A DNA stretch of 64,000 bases from Herbaspirillum sp. ST 5-3 (GCF_004804275.1 NZ_STGI01000004.1:269605-333604), one strand, 5' to 3'. Numbered from the stretch's first letter, positions 1 to 9,939 are shown. Program-made: numbers and translations. Notes: generated by a model from the sequence alone, not told the origin.

Positions 1-2124
1 GCGGGGACGGAAGATGTGTTGCCGCATGGCCGCGCCGACGCCGCCCCCAGCGCCAAGAATGCACCAACCATGTTCGGCGCCGCCCATGACGTGATATGGG
101 AACTGAGAGGCGTGAAGAAAAACCTGCGCAAGATGGAAGCCGCTTTGAAAGCGCTGGAAGAAGCCAGCACAGTCTTCGAGAAGAGCGGCACCAACGCGGA
201 CAGGGAGAAGTTGGAAAAGGCCACGGAGAAACTGGAGATCGGCTTTGCGAAGATCTGTCGCCAGTTGGAAGTCAAAGCCTCGTACAAGGTATCTTCAGAA
301 AGCGCAAAGATTGAATTCCGCGGTAACCAGCGCTATCTCGGCACCAGCTATGCGGGCACCACGCTTACTCTCGGCGCCGGGCTGTTTTCCATTCTGACGC
401 CTGTCCTCGGCGCAGCGGCCGCGCCGATCACCGGCGGCGTCAGCCTTGCCACGGCCGCACTCGTTGCGACCCTCTATGCAGGCTATCAGCTCAGCAAGGG
501 CCCGAGCAAGGATGGCGAAGCGAAGGCAAGGCGAGCCATTGTCGCGCTGAGCAAATCCGCTGACATATTGAGCGGGGACACCGTACAAAGCCGGAAGGAC
601 CGAGCCGCCGCTCTCAAGATATACAGAAAGGATCGACGAAAAGCCCGTCTGAAGTTCGGCAAAGCCAGGGCCGAGGCCAAAGAAACCGCGAGAGCGAAGT
701 TATTGGCGCGATTGGAGGCAATCTCGGAGCAGGAGAAGGTCGGAGATCTCATGGATGCGCGGCGAAACTGGAAGACCTATCGCGCGCACCTTGGAGAGGT
801 ATCGAAGATCGAACAGACGGCAGCACGTGAAGAATGGCCACCCTCGCGGCTCGCCGATCGGGTGGCGCGACTGGAAAAGCAATTCCAGACCACTCATCAA
901 GCCGACTTTTCCACAAAAGTCATTGCGGACGCATGGAAGAATCCGATGCGCATACGCATGGATACAGCCGTCCGTCTGTTGAAAGGCAAGGTGGCACAAT
1001 CGACCGATCACCTCATCAATCAGGTACAACATCCGGGCTTGAAAGCGCGGCTTTCCAGGAGCGGGAACGAAAACGCAATTGATGCGACCAGGACGGAACT
1101 GCGAAAAAACCTGCAGGATTTGTTCAATCTGGGGATCGCACTGCGTGAACTGAAGGCGCTGAAAGACGGAAGTGACGCCGACCCTGCGGCAATGCACCGC
1201 GCCGCGACCGCCATCGGCGCTATTGAAGATGCGGACGTGCGCAGCCTGTTTTGCGGCGATGGCAGGGAGCAGGTCGAGGCTGCAGACAAGGCGAAGAAAC
1301 TGACAGCCGGGGAAGCAGAACGTTATGTCTATACGAATGCAGGCGCTTCCTCGATAGGCATCGGCTTGAATGTCGGGGTTGGCGCCACCGACTTCGGCAT
1401 TGGCCTGGCGAAGGCGAGCAACGTTGTCCACGTCGGTCTCGATGACCCGAATCCCGAAGGAAAGCCAAGGATCCCCGAGTACAACGATTACAAGTTTGCC
1501 GCAATTTCCCAGGCCGGAGCGCCACTGATGGCGCATATGAACGCCGGCAATCGTGCGGCATTCCAGAAGACTCAAATGCCGGCCGCTCTGAAAGCCACGA
1601 TACGTCCGAAGGATGAGCAAGTCGAACTGAAGATCGACCTCGACAGCGATATTGTCCACCTTCAGGACGGCAATGGCGCGACAAAGGAAAAGATCGATGC
1701 ACTTGTCGAGCAGCTTGCCAGTGCGGACTCGGTACCCGACAAAATCATCCTGTCCATGACGCAAGCGCCTGATACTGCCGCACCGGGCGAAGCTGTGCGC
1801 AGGAATATCGCGTTCAATCTCCGGTCGACTTCCGCTTATCACCGTGCCCGATACAAAACTGCGTCACGAAGGGAGAAGTTGAAAGTGATGAGCGCGAAGG
1901 CCGGCATTATCGGACGACACGCCTTCATGTCGATCGCCGGCTTGCCAGCGCAAGCGATCGCCCAATATAACCTGAAGAAAACCCGAGCCGCGCTTGAGCA
2001 GGCCGCAACACTCGAGCACAAGGTGCGTGAGACGCTGTCTGGCGTCGCCACCACAGGCATCGTCCCGCAAGGCAGTCAGGATCGTTCCGGCTCGGATGCC
2101 GGGACAGACAATGAACTGCCATAA
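1..2124 (+). CDS. Unrecognised large coiled-coil/membrane protein, 5' end outside window
   Basis: The reading frame is open to the first base of the window, so the true start probably lies upstream; the first in-window start-like codon is a GTG at 16. At least 707 residues are encoded. The N-terminal part is charged and helical (about residues 30-90, coiled-coil-like). It is followed by a Gly/Ala-rich hydrophobic stretch (about residues 120-165) that could form one or two membrane segments, then a long Lys/Arg/Glu-rich helical region. There is a second Gly-rich patch near residues 450-475. No catalytic motif or known domain was recognised. The architecture resembles large secreted or pore-forming effectors, but this is only an impression. 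It converges on the nar operon. Confidence 0.7.
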   Translation, partial: AGTEDVLPHGRADAAPSAKNAPTMFGAAHDVIWELRGVKKNLRKMEAALKALEEASTVFEKSGTNADREKLEKATEKLEIGFAKICRQLEVKASYKVSSESAKIEFRGNQRYLGTSYAGTTLTLGAGLFSILTPVLGAAAAPITGGVSLATAALVATLYAGYQLSKGPSKDGEAKARRAIVALSKSADILSGDTVQSRKDRAAALKIYRKDRRKARLKFGKARAEAKETARAKLLARLEAISEQEKVGDLMDARRNWKTYRAHLGEVSKIEQTAAREEWPPSRLADRVARLEKQFQTTHQADFSTKVIADAWKNPMRIRMDTAVRLLKGKVAQSTDHLINQVQHPGLKARLSRSGNENAIDATRTELRKNLQDLFNLGIALRELKALKDGSDADPAAMHRAATAIGAIEDADVRSLFCGDGREQVEAADKAKKLTAGEAERYVYTNAGASSIGIGLNVGVGATDFGIGLAKASNVVHVGLDDPNPEGKPRIPEYNDYKFAAISQAGAPLMAHMNAGNRAAFQKTQMPAALKATIRPKDEQVELKIDLDSDIVHLQDGNGATKEKIDALVEQLASADSVPDKIILSMTQAPDTAAPGEAVRRNIAFNLRSTSAYHRARYKTASRREKLKVMSAKAGIIGRHAFMSIAGLPAQAIAQYNLKKTRAALEQAATLEHKVRETLSGVATTGIVPQGSQDRSGSDAGTDNELP

Positions 2125-2197
2125 AAGCCACCGTGATACGTTGCCGTACCCGCCGGTGGAGACGTCATGGCGAGCCAAGCCAAGTTCGAACAACGCA

Positions 2198-2229
2198 GCG
2201 AGATGGAAATAGACGCGATGCCATCTCGC
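2198..2229. terminator. Hairpin between convergent genes
   Basis: Perfect 9-bp arms GCGAGATGG / CCATCTCGC with a 14-nt loop lie between the stop of the first gene and the stop of ppiC. There is no T tract, so it may act as a bidirectional stem-loop rather than a classical intrinsic terminator. Confidence 0.5.
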
Positions 2230-2249
2230 GTGACGGATGCGGATTGGTG

Positions 2250-2996
2250 TTACTGCACCAGCAGCGTTTCGGCACCTTCGAGCGTGACCCCTTGGATGTC
2301 AGCCTTACCGACCAGGATTTGCAGATACTGATGGACGGCGCGCTGCGACGATTGGCGCGTCAACGTATCCGCGATCTGGCTCCTGACCGATTCGAACGGC
2401 AGCAACTTGCCGGCGATATGCCGGGTGACCTGAACGATATGGAGCCCGAACCGCGTTTCCAGCAGACGGCTGCCAATCTCGCCCTCCTTCATGCGAAACA
2501 CGAAACGTTCGAATTCCGGCACGGTCTGGCCGCGCGAGAGCTGTCCAAGATTGCCGCCGACCGTACCGGAAGGACAATTGGAATACGTCGTCGCGAGTTC
2601 GGCAAAGCGCTCGGGATTCGACTGCAGTTCTTCCAGCACCGACTCCGCCGTCGTGCGCAGGAATTCCAGCGGCACCGTCGGCGTGACCTGGAACAGGATG
2701 TGGCGCGCCTCGACCAGTTCACCATAGGTGAACAGTTCCGGGCGGCCTCGGTAATACGCCTCGCATGCGGCCTCGTCGGCTTCCGGAACGCGGATTTCCT
2801 GCGCGAGCAGTGCCTCTACGCGCGCATCCTCGTCCTCGCCGGCGATGCCGAGCCGGTCCGCTTCCTGCAGCAGCAGGGTGCGCAGGACCAGCTCGTGCAC
2901 GCTTTGCTTCAGCGGGTTTTCCGCACTTTGATGATGCGGCATCTCGTTCTCGATGGCGCGGTCGGTGATCTCGACGCCGTTGACGGAAATACCCAT
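2250..2996 (-). CDS. Parvulin-type peptidyl-prolyl cis-trans isomerase of the nar operon
   Basis: A 248-residue PpiC/NifM-like protein. A helical N-terminal chaperone part precedes a rotamase domain at about residues 95-200 that contains the parvulin signatures ARHILF, GG-LG-L-RG and the ETRFGLHIVQV strand. There is no signal peptide, so it is predicted cytoplasmic. It is the last gene of narK1K2GHJI and starts 21 nt after narI with a good AAGGAGA site. A rotamase in this position is known from other proteobacterial nar operons and is thought to help fold the reductase. The precise client is inferred. Confidence 0.88.
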   Translation of the reverse strand: MGISVNGVEITDRAIENEMPHHQSAENPLKQSVHELVLRTLLLQEADRLGIAGEDEDARVEALLAQEIRVPEADEAACEAYYRGRPELFTYGELVEARHILFQVTPTVPLEFLRTTAESVLEELQSNPERFAELATTYSNCPSGTVGGNLGQLSRGQTVPEFERFVFRMKEGEIGSRLLETRFGLHIVQVTRHIAGKLLPFESVRSQIADTLTRQSSQRAVHQYLQILVGKADIQGVTLEGAETLLVQ

Positions 2997-3017
2997 GACA
3001 ATCTCTCCTTGTATGAC

Positions 3018-3701
3018 TTAACGCGGGCGCACCAGCTGATAGGCGCGACCAAGGTAGCCGACCGAAGCAAAACCGCTCCAGACATGCACCAGACGAGTGA
3101 ACGGGAAGATCACGAACAGTGACATGCCCATGAACAGATGGATCTTGAAGACGGTCGGCGCATCGGCGATGAAGGATGCAGCATCACCGCGCAGCGTGAT
3201 GACGTGCTGTGCCCAGGTCATCAGCTGCACCATCATGTGGCCGTCGGTATGCGAGGCGGACACGAAGATGGAAGACAGGCCGAGCAGCAAGGTGACGAGA
3301 ATCCACAGCATCACGACCTTGTCCTTGAAGGTCGTCACGCGCAGCAGGCGATCGTTCGAGAAGCGGCGTGCCAGCAGGATCAGCAGGCCGATCAGGCACA
3401 GCGAGCCCATCAGGCCGCCGGCGGCCATCGCGAAGATCTGCTTCGCGCCATGCGAGACGCCGAGCGTGTCCCACACCACCACCGGTGTCAGCAAGCCCAC
3501 TGCGTGGCCGAAGAACAGGCCGATGATGCCGATATGGAAAAGTATATTGCCAAGACGCAGGCTGCCACGATGCAGCATCTGGCTCGACTCCGATTTCCAG
3601 GTGTATTGCTCGCGATCGAACCGGATCAGGCTGCCGAGGAAAAAGATCGCCAGCGCGATGTACGGGTAGATCCCGAAAAAGAACTGATTGGCATAATTCA
3701 T
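3018..3701 (-). CDS. narI: Respiratory nitrate reductase gamma subunit (cytochrome b)
   Basis: NarI, 227 residues, the di-heme b integral membrane subunit. It oxidises quinol on the periplasmic side and passes electrons to NarH. Five hydrophobic segments are visible. The histidines expected to ligate the two hemes are present: ILFHIGIIGLFFGH near residues 55-66 and, towards the C-terminus, KIHLF and RLVHVWS. The length matches the family. An AAGGAG site precedes the ATG. It follows narJ by 51 nt. Confidence 0.96.
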   Translation of the reverse strand: MNYANQFFFGIYPYIALAIFFLGSLIRFDREQYTWKSESSQMLHRGSLRLGNILFHIGIIGLFFGHAVGLLTPVVVWDTLGVSHGAKQIFAMAAGGLMGSLCLIGLLILLARRFSNDRLLRVTTFKDKVVMLWILVTLLLGLSSIFVSASHTDGHMMVQLMTWAQHVITLRGDAASFIADAPTVFKIHLFMGMSLFVIFPFTRLVHVWSGFASVGYLGRAYQLVRPR

Positions 3702-3752
3702 TGTTATATCTCCTTTATCGATGCTCCGGCAGCGCCGTCGTGCAATGTTGGA

Positions 3753-4415
3753 TCATCCGGCGGCGCAAGCATTGTTGCGTGCGCCCTTCGGATAGAAATT
3801 GATCGGCTGGACGCCGTTCCCCTGCGCCTTCTTCAGCAGCGGCTCGACGCCATCGACGCCGGGGCCGAAGGTTTCCAGCGCTTCATCCATGTCGCGTACC
3901 GGCGGCTCGCTCAACTCCTCCGCCACCACCGGGCTGAGTTGTTGCACGGCGTCGAACACGCCTGCGTAGGGGCTGCCGTTGGCGGCGAGCTTGCGTCCCA
4001 CGTGAGCCAGGACATGGACAGCATCGGACAGCAGGCGTTCCGCTTCGTCCTTGTCCAGTTGCGAGAGGAATTCGAGGAACAGCGGCACATAGTCCGGCAG
4101 GTCGTCGCCCACCATTTCCAGTCCGTGCTTCTTGTACTCTTCCATCAGGTCGACCATGGCCTGCCCGCGATCGCGCGATTCGCCGTGGATGTGTTCGAAC
4201 AGATGCAGCGAATGAGAGGGATTGCGGTCGAAGGTCGCTACATAGTTTTCCTGCAGTGCGATCAGCTCTTCCTGCGCAAGGTAAGCGAACAAGGGGCGCA
4301 AGGGAGCGTGCAATTCCGGCGTTTTCTCCAGAATCGACTCGAGTTCGCCGAGGCTGTCGATCAGCCCCCGCTCGGGATACAGCAGGAGGGCCGACAAGAC
4401 TTGATAGTGTTGCAT
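3753..4415 (-). CDS. narJ: Nitrate reductase molybdenum cofactor assembly chaperone
   Basis: NarJ, 220 residues, a cytoplasmic all-helical chaperone of the TorD family. It binds apo-NarG for Mo-bis-MGD insertion and for membrane attachment of NarGH. Diagnostic parts are the Tyr-Pro motif LLLYPERG near the N-terminus, the conserved SLHLFEHIHGESRDRGQAM block at about residues 67-86, and DDLPDYVPLFLEFLS near 103-117. It is the usual length and lies between narH and narI as in other nar operons. An AAGGA site precedes the ATG. Confidence 0.95.
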   Translation of the reverse strand: MQHYQVLSALLLYPERGLIDSLGELESILEKTPELHAPLRPLFAYLAQEELIALQENYVATFDRNPSHSLHLFEHIHGESRDRGQAMVDLMEEYKKHGLEMVGDDLPDYVPLFLEFLSQLDKDEAERLLSDAVHVLAHVGRKLAANGSPYAGVFDAVQQLSPVVAEELSEPPVRDMDEALETFGPGVDGVEPLLKKAQGNGVQPINFYPKGARNNACAAG

Positions 4416-4513
4416 AGTGATTCCTTTTTGACTCGCTTCAGAGTGGCTTCAGGCAGAACGGCAGGACGGACGAACTGGATGGGGGAACAGGCTGTCCATC
4501 CTGCCTTCTGACA

Positions 4514-6070
4514 TCAAGCGCCTTCCGTCTCGCGTTTCTTGCGCGACTTCGGCATGTCGACAAAGATCACCGACCCCTGCTTCTTCTTGCCGAACAGCGA
4601 CTGATCGCTGACGCCGTCCGAGCAGCCGTTGCCGAAGCTGAAGCCGCACGAACCTTTTTCGTTGAAGCTGTCTTCCGCCATTTCCTTGTGGCTGGACGGA
4701 ATCACGAAGCGGTCTTCGTAATTGGCAATCGCCATGATGTGGTACATGTCTTCCACCGTTGCCTTGTCGAGGCCGACCTGCTTCAGAACCTCGAGGTTCT
4801 CCACGCCTTCAACCGACTTGCCACGCATGTAGGCGCGCATGGCGAGCATGCGGTCCAGTGCGTGCACCACCGGGGCTTCCTTGCCTGCGGTCAGCAGATT
4901 GGCCAAGTACTTGACCGGAATGCGCAGGCTCTTGGTATCGGGGATGATGCCGTTCATGCCCATCTTGCCGGACTCCGCCGCAGCCTGGATCGGCGAGAGC
5001 GGCGGGATGTACCAGACCATCGGCAGCGTGCGGTATTCCGGATGCAGCGGGAAAGCGACCTTCCATTCCATCGCCATCTTGTACACCGGCGAACGCTTGG
5101 CGGCTTCCAGCCATGCGTCGGGAATGCCCTGCTTGCGCGCTTCCTCGATGATCTTCGGATCATGCGGATTGAGGAACAGGCCGAGCTGCGATTCGTACAG
5201 GTCCTGCTCGTCGGGCACCGATGCGGCGGATTCGATCTGATCGGCGTCGTACAGCATCACGCCGAGATACCGGATACGGCCCACGCAGGTTTCCGAGCAC
5301 ACGGTCGGCTGGCCGGCTTCGATACGCGGATAGCAGAAGGTGCACTTCTCGGCCTTGCCGGAAGACCAGTTGTAGTAGATCTTCTTGTATGGGCAGCCGG
5401 AAATGCACATGCGCCAGCCGCGGCACTTGTCCTGGTCGATCAGCACGATGCCGTCGTCTTCGCGCTTGTACACGGAACCGGACGGGCAGGATGCGACGCA
5501 GGCCGGGTTCAGGCAGTGTTCGCACAGACGCGGCAGGTACATCATGAAGGTGTTTTCGAACGTGCCGTACATTTCCTTCTGCACGTTGTCGAACAGCTTG
5601 TCCTTGCTGCGCTTGGCGAACTCGCCGCCGAGGTCGTCTTCCCAGTTCGGACCCCATTCGATCTTGTCCATCTTCTTGCCGGTGATCACCGAGATCGGAC
5701 GCGCGGTCGGCGGCGTCTCTGACAAGGGCGCGTTCTGCAGGCGCTCGTAGTCGTAGGTGAACGGCTCGTAGTAGTCGTCAATGGCCGGCAGGTTCGGGTT
5801 GGCGAAAATGTTGGCCAGGATCTTCAGGCGGCTGCCCTGACGCGGTTCCAGCTTGCCGGCCGCATTGCGCTTCCAGCCGCCGTTCCACTTGTCCTGGTTT
5901 TCCCACTCTTTCGGGTAGCCGATGCCCGGCTTGGTTTCCACGTTGTTGAACCATGCGTATTCCACACCGTCACGGCTGGTCCAGACGTTTTTGCAGGTGA
6001 CCGAACAAGTGTGGCAACCGATGCACTTGTCCAGGTTCAACACCATGCCAATTTGCGCTCTAATCTTCAT
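4514..6070 (-). CDS. narH: Respiratory nitrate reductase beta subunit (Fe-S)
   Basis: NarH, 518 residues, carries one [3Fe-4S] and three [4Fe-4S] clusters between NarI heme and NarG. Four Cys groups are visible: CIGCHTCSVTC at the N-terminus, CEHCLNPACVASCP, CRGWRMCISGCP (the Trp replaces a Cys, as expected for the 3Fe cluster) and CTFC with CSETC. There is no signal peptide; it faces the cytoplasm. A GGAG site lies before the ATG, and narG ends 25 nt upstream. The 98-nt gap to narJ is the widest between the structural genes. Confidence 0.97.
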   Translation of the reverse strand: MKIRAQIGMVLNLDKCIGCHTCSVTCKNVWTSRDGVEYAWFNNVETKPGIGYPKEWENQDKWNGGWKRNAAGKLEPRQGSRLKILANIFANPNLPAIDDYYEPFTYDYERLQNAPLSETPPTARPISVITGKKMDKIEWGPNWEDDLGGEFAKRSKDKLFDNVQKEMYGTFENTFMMYLPRLCEHCLNPACVASCPSGSVYKREDDGIVLIDQDKCRGWRMCISGCPYKKIYYNWSSGKAEKCTFCYPRIEAGQPTVCSETCVGRIRYLGVMLYDADQIESAASVPDEQDLYESQLGLFLNPHDPKIIEEARKQGIPDAWLEAAKRSPVYKMAMEWKVAFPLHPEYRTLPMVWYIPPLSPIQAAAESGKMGMNGIIPDTKSLRIPVKYLANLLTAGKEAPVVHALDRMLAMRAYMRGKSVEGVENLEVLKQVGLDKATVEDMYHIMAIANYEDRFVIPSSHKEMAEDSFNEKGSCGFSFGNGCSDGVSDQSLFGKKKQGSVIFVDMPKSRKKRETEGA

Positions 6071-6095
6071 GTTTGCTCCAGATCTGTGACTGTGA

Positions 6096-9000
6096 TTACG
6101 CTTTTTCTTTCAGCGGGCCTTCCAGCCAATCGATGTTCTTCATCTTGCGAATCAGCACAAACTCGTCGCGGTTCGAACCCACGGTGCCGTAGTAGTTGAA
6201 GCCGTAGGAGAGCTGCGCATAACCGCCGATCATGTGCGTCGGCTTGGTCACGACACGCGTCACCGAGTTATGGATGCCGCCGCGCATGCCGGATGTCTCG
6301 GCGCCGGGAACGTTCACGATCTTTTCCTGGGCGTGATACATCAGGGTCATGCCGACCGGTACGCGCTGGCTCACCACCGCACGGGCGGTCAGCGTGCCGT
6401 TGACGTTGAAGATTTCGATCCAGTCGTTGTCGACGATTCCAGCCGTCTTCGCGTCTTCTTCCGACAGCCACACGTGCGGGCCGCCGCGTGACAGCGTCAG
6501 CATGCGCAGGTTGTCCGAATAGGTCGAGTGGATGCCCCACTTCTGGTGCGGCGTAATCCAGTTCAGCGCGATTTCCTTGTTGCCGTTCGGACGCTTGCCG
6601 AGCATCGAGCTGGTGGTCTTGGTATTGATCGCCGGCTTGTACACGCACAGTCCTTCGCCGAATTCGCGCATCCACAGGTGGTCCTGGTAGAACTGCTGGC
6701 GACCGGTCAGCGTGCGCCAGGGAATCAGCTCATGCACGTTGGTATAGCAGGCGTTGTAGCTGACTTCTTCGCTTTCCAGGCCGGACCAGGTCGGCGACGA
6801 AATGATCTTGCGCGGTTGCGCCTGCACGTCGCGGAAGCGGATGCTGTCGTGTTCGCGCGGGATCGCCAGGTGCGTGTGATCGCGGCCGGTGATCTTCGAC
6901 AGCGCATCCCATGCTTTCACTGCAACGTGGCCGTTGGTTTCGGGAGCGAGCGAGAGAATCATCTCGGCTGCATCGATCGCGGTGTTCAGGCGCGGCTGCC
7001 CCTTCGACACACCCTCTTCCGTGACCACGCGATTCAGGCCGCGCAAGACGTCGACTTCATGCTCCGTCTTCCAGCTGATACCTTTGCCGCCGTTGCCGAC
7101 TTTCTCTAGCAGCGGGCCGATCGAGGTGTACTTCTTGAATACATCGCGGTAGTTGCGCTCCACCACCGTCATCGACGGCATGGTCTTGCCGGGGATCGGC
7201 TCGCATTCGCCCTTGCGCCAGTCCTTCGGATCGAAGGGCTGACCGAGTTCTCCCGGCGTGTCGTGCATCAGCGGTGTGAGCACGAGATCTTTCTGCGTGC
7301 CGAGGTATTCGCCGCCGATCTCGCTGAATTTCTCCGCGATGCCCTTGTAGATTTCCCAGTCGGACTTCGACTTCCACAGCGGCTGCACGGCTTCCGACAG
7401 CGGATGGATGAACGGATGCATGTCCGAGGTGTTCAGGTCATCCTTCTCGTACCAGGTCGCCGTCGGCAGCACGATGTCGCCGTACAGGCAGGTGGTGGAC
7501 ATGCGGAAGTCGAGCACGACCAGCAGGTCGAGCTTGCCTTCGACTGCCGGACGCACCTTCACGTCCTTCGGCAGCACGCAGCCTTCTTCCTCGCTCATCA
7601 GTGCATTCTGCGTGCCGAGCAGGTACTTCAGGAAGTACTCGTGGCCCTTGCCGGAGCTGCCAAGGATGTTGGAACGCCACACAAACATGTTGCGCGGGAA
7701 GTTCGCCGGATTGTCAGGATCGTCGCAGGACAGGTTCAGCTTGCCGTCCTTCAGGTTCTCGACCGCATACTTGACCGGATCCTTGCCGGCCGCTTCCGCG
7801 GCGCGCACGACTTCCAGCGGGTTGGTTTCGAGCTGCGGTGCGGAAGGCAGCCAGCCGAGGCGTTCTGCCTTGGCGTTGAAATCGAGCAGCGACATTTCCG
7901 CCGTCTTGCCGTCCGCCGTCGGGCAGAGGATTTCGGAAGTCTGCAGCTTCTCGTGACGCCATTGGCTGGTGTGCGCGTAGAAGAACGAAGTCGAGTTCAT
8001 CTGACGCGACGGACGGTGCCAGTCGAGTGCGAAGGCGAGCGGCGTCCAGCCGGTCTGCGGGCGCAGTTTTTCCTGGCCCACATAGTGCGACCAGCCGCCG
8101 CCGGATTGACCGACGCAACCGCACATCATCAGCATGTTGATGATGCCGCGATAGGTCATGTCCATGTGATACCAGTGGTTCAGCGCAGCGCCGACAATCA
8201 CCATGCTCTTGCCGCGCGTCTTGTCGGCGTTGTCCGCGAATTCGCGGGCCACAGTGATGACGTCTTCCGGCTTGACGCCGGTATGCTTCTGCTGCCACTT
8301 CGGCGTATAGGGAACGTCGTCGTTGTAATCGCGTGCGACGTTCTTGCCGCCGAGGCCGCGATCGACGCCGTAGTTCGCCATCGACAGGTCGAACACGGTG
8401 GCGACCAGCGCGGTCGTGCCGTCGGCCAGTTGCACTTTCTTCACCGGCACGTTGCGAACCAGCACGTCGTCGGCATCCTTGCCGCCGAAGTAGCCGAAAC
8501 CGACTTCAACAACTTCATCGTGGCTGTCGATCAGCGACAGTTTCGGATCGATTGCCTTGCCGCTCTTGCCTTCGATCTGCTCCAGGTTCCACTTGCCGGA
8601 TTCACCCCAGCGGAAGCCGATCGAACCGGCCGGCGCCGTGATGTTGCCCGTTGCCTCGTCAATGACCAGCGTCTTCCATTCCGGATTGTTGGCTTCGTCG
8701 AGATTGTTGGTGAGATTGGATGCGCGCAGGAAGTAATCCGGCACCAGATGGCCGTTCTTTTCCTTCAGCAGCACCAGCATCGGGAAGTCGGTGTACTGCT
8801 TCGCATATTCGCGGAAATAGGCCGACTTGTTCGTTGCGTGGAATTCTTTCAGAATCACGTGGCCCATCGCCATCGCGAGCGCCGCGTCGGTGCCCTGCTT
8901 CGGCGCGAGCCAGATGTCGCCGAACTTGGCCATTTCGCCGAAGTCGGACGAGACGGCGACCGTCTTCGTGCCCTTGTAACGCACTTCGGTGTAGAAGTGT

Positions 9001-9791
9001 GCGTCCGGGGTACGGGTCATCGGGATGTTGGAGCCCCACACCATCAGGTAGGTCGAGTTGTACCAGTCGGCCGATTCCGGCACGTCGGTCTGCTCGCCCC
9101 ACACTTGCGGGCTGGACGGCGGCAAGTCGCAATACCAGTCGTAGAAGCTCATCGCCACGCCGCCGATCAGGCTCAGGTAACGCGTTCCCGCGGCATAGCT
9201 GATCATCGACATCGCGGGAATCGGCGAGAAACCAAGGATGCGGTCCGGACCGAATTTCTTGATGGTGAAGGCATTCGCCGCAGCGATGATTTCGTTCACC
9301 TCATTCCAGTCAGCACGCACGAAACCGCCCTGGCCGCGCACCTTCTTGTAATGCGCTGCACGAGCCGGATTCTGGCTGATGTGTTCCCAGGCTTCGATCG
9401 GGGACATGGTCTGGCGTGCTTCGCGCCACATCTTCATCAGACGGCCGCGCACCATCGGGTATTTCACGCGCTGGGCGGAATACACATACCAGGAATAGCT
9501 GGCGCCACGCGGGCAGCCGCGCGGCTCATGGTTGGGCAGGTCGGGACGCGTGCGCGGATAATCGGTCTGCTGGGTTTCCCAGGTGATCAGGCCGTTCTTG
9601 ACGTAGACCTTCCAGCTGCACGACCCGGTGCAGTTCACACCGTGGGTCGAACGCACGATCTTGTCATGCTGCCAGCGCTGGCGATAGGCGTTTTCCCAGG
9701 TGCGGTCTTCGTTTACAACCGCGCCATGGCCGTTGGAAAAGGTTTCCTTCGGCTTGCTGAAGAATTTCAGGCGGTCCAGAAAGTGACTCAT
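6096..9791 (-). CDS. narG: Respiratory nitrate reductase alpha subunit (Mo catalytic)
   Basis: NarG, 1231 residues, reduces nitrate to nitrite at Mo-bis-MGD in the cytoplasm. The FS0 [4Fe-4S] site is present as HGVNCTGSC followed by the fourth ligand in RGCPRGASYSW. The start chosen is the ATG at 9791, giving MSHFLDRLKFF, the usual vestigial Tat-like N-terminus of NarG, with GGAGA ten bases upstream. A longer open frame to 9827 has no support. The 209-bp space before it contains repeats and a motif shared with the narK1 upstream, so an internal promoter is possible. Confidence 0.97.
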   Translation of the reverse strand: MSHFLDRLKFFSKPKETFSNGHGAVVNEDRTWENAYRQRWQHDKIVRSTHGVNCTGSCSWKVYVKNGLITWETQQTDYPRTRPDLPNHEPRGCPRGASYSWYVYSAQRVKYPMVRGRLMKMWREARQTMSPIEAWEHISQNPARAAHYKKVRGQGGFVRADWNEVNEIIAAANAFTIKKFGPDRILGFSPIPAMSMISYAAGTRYLSLIGGVAMSFYDWYCDLPPSSPQVWGEQTDVPESADWYNSTYLMVWGSNIPMTRTPDAHFYTEVRYKGTKTVAVSSDFGEMAKFGDIWLAPKQGTDAALAMAMGHVILKEFHATNKSAYFREYAKQYTDFPMLVLLKEKNGHLVPDYFLRASNLTNNLDEANNPEWKTLVIDEATGNITAPAGSIGFRWGESGKWNLEQIEGKSGKAIDPKLSLIDSHDEVVEVGFGYFGGKDADDVLVRNVPVKKVQLADGTTALVATVFDLSMANYGVDRGLGGKNVARDYNDDVPYTPKWQQKHTGVKPEDVITVAREFADNADKTRGKSMVIVGAALNHWYHMDMTYRGIINMLMMCGCVGQSGGGWSHYVGQEKLRPQTGWTPLAFALDWHRPSRQMNSTSFFYAHTSQWRHEKLQTSEILCPTADGKTAEMSLLDFNAKAERLGWLPSAPQLETNPLEVVRAAEAAGKDPVKYAVENLKDGKLNLSCDDPDNPANFPRNMFVWRSNILGSSGKGHEYFLKYLLGTQNALMSEEEGCVLPKDVKVRPAVEGKLDLLVVLDFRMSTTCLYGDIVLPTATWYEKDDLNTSDMHPFIHPLSEAVQPLWKSKSDWEIYKGIAEKFSEIGGEYLGTQKDLVLTPLMHDTPGELGQPFDPKDWRKGECEPIPGKTMPSMTVVERNYRDVFKKYTSIGPLLEKVGNGGKGISWKTEHEVDVLRGLNRVVTEEGVSKGQPRLNTAIDAAEMILSLAPETNGHVAVKAWDALSKITGRDHTHLAIPREHDSIRFRDVQAQPRKIISSPTWSGLESEEVSYNACYTNVHELIPWRTLTGRQQFYQDHLWMREFGEGLCVYKPAINTKTTSSMLGKRPNGNKEIALNWITPHQKWGIHSTYSDNLRMLTLSRGGPHVWLSEEDAKTAGIVDNDWIEIFNVNGTLTARAVVSQRVPVGMTLMYHAQEKIVNVPGAETSGMRGGIHNSVTRVVTKPTHMIGGYAQLSYGFNYYGTVGSNRDEFVLIRKMKNIDWLEGPLKEKA

Positions 9792-9833
9792 GGTTTCTCC
9801 ATCCTTGTGCCCGGTGGTCGGACACATTGTTTT

Positions 9834-9878
9834 TCGAGGCTTGATTCGAGGCTTGTCTACGCAGAAAGTCTACGCAGA
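9834..9878. repeat. Two tandem duplications in the narK2-narG spacer
   Basis: TCGAGGCTTG occurs at 9834-9843 and 9846-9855 (12-nt period). It is followed directly by GTCTACGCAGA at 9855-9865 and 9868-9878 (13-nt period). Just beyond, 9881-9895 reads TATCACGTCTTGATA, a palindrome with 5-bp arms. The periods are close to a helical turn, so tandem protein-binding sites for narG are possible, but replication slippage is equally possible. Confidence 0.6.
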
Positions 9879-9939
9879 TGTATCACGTCTTGATATTCCC
9901 TAGAAGTCGGGCCGGTCTCTGCGGAGTGACTAGCCCATC

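Noticed and set aside
7263-9893. Long open frame on the plus strand opposite narG (and similar ones opposite narK1/K2 and nosR/nosZ)
   Set aside because: High-GC genes leave open antisense frames; translation is His/Arg/Gln-rich without domains, and the minus-strand genes are certain.
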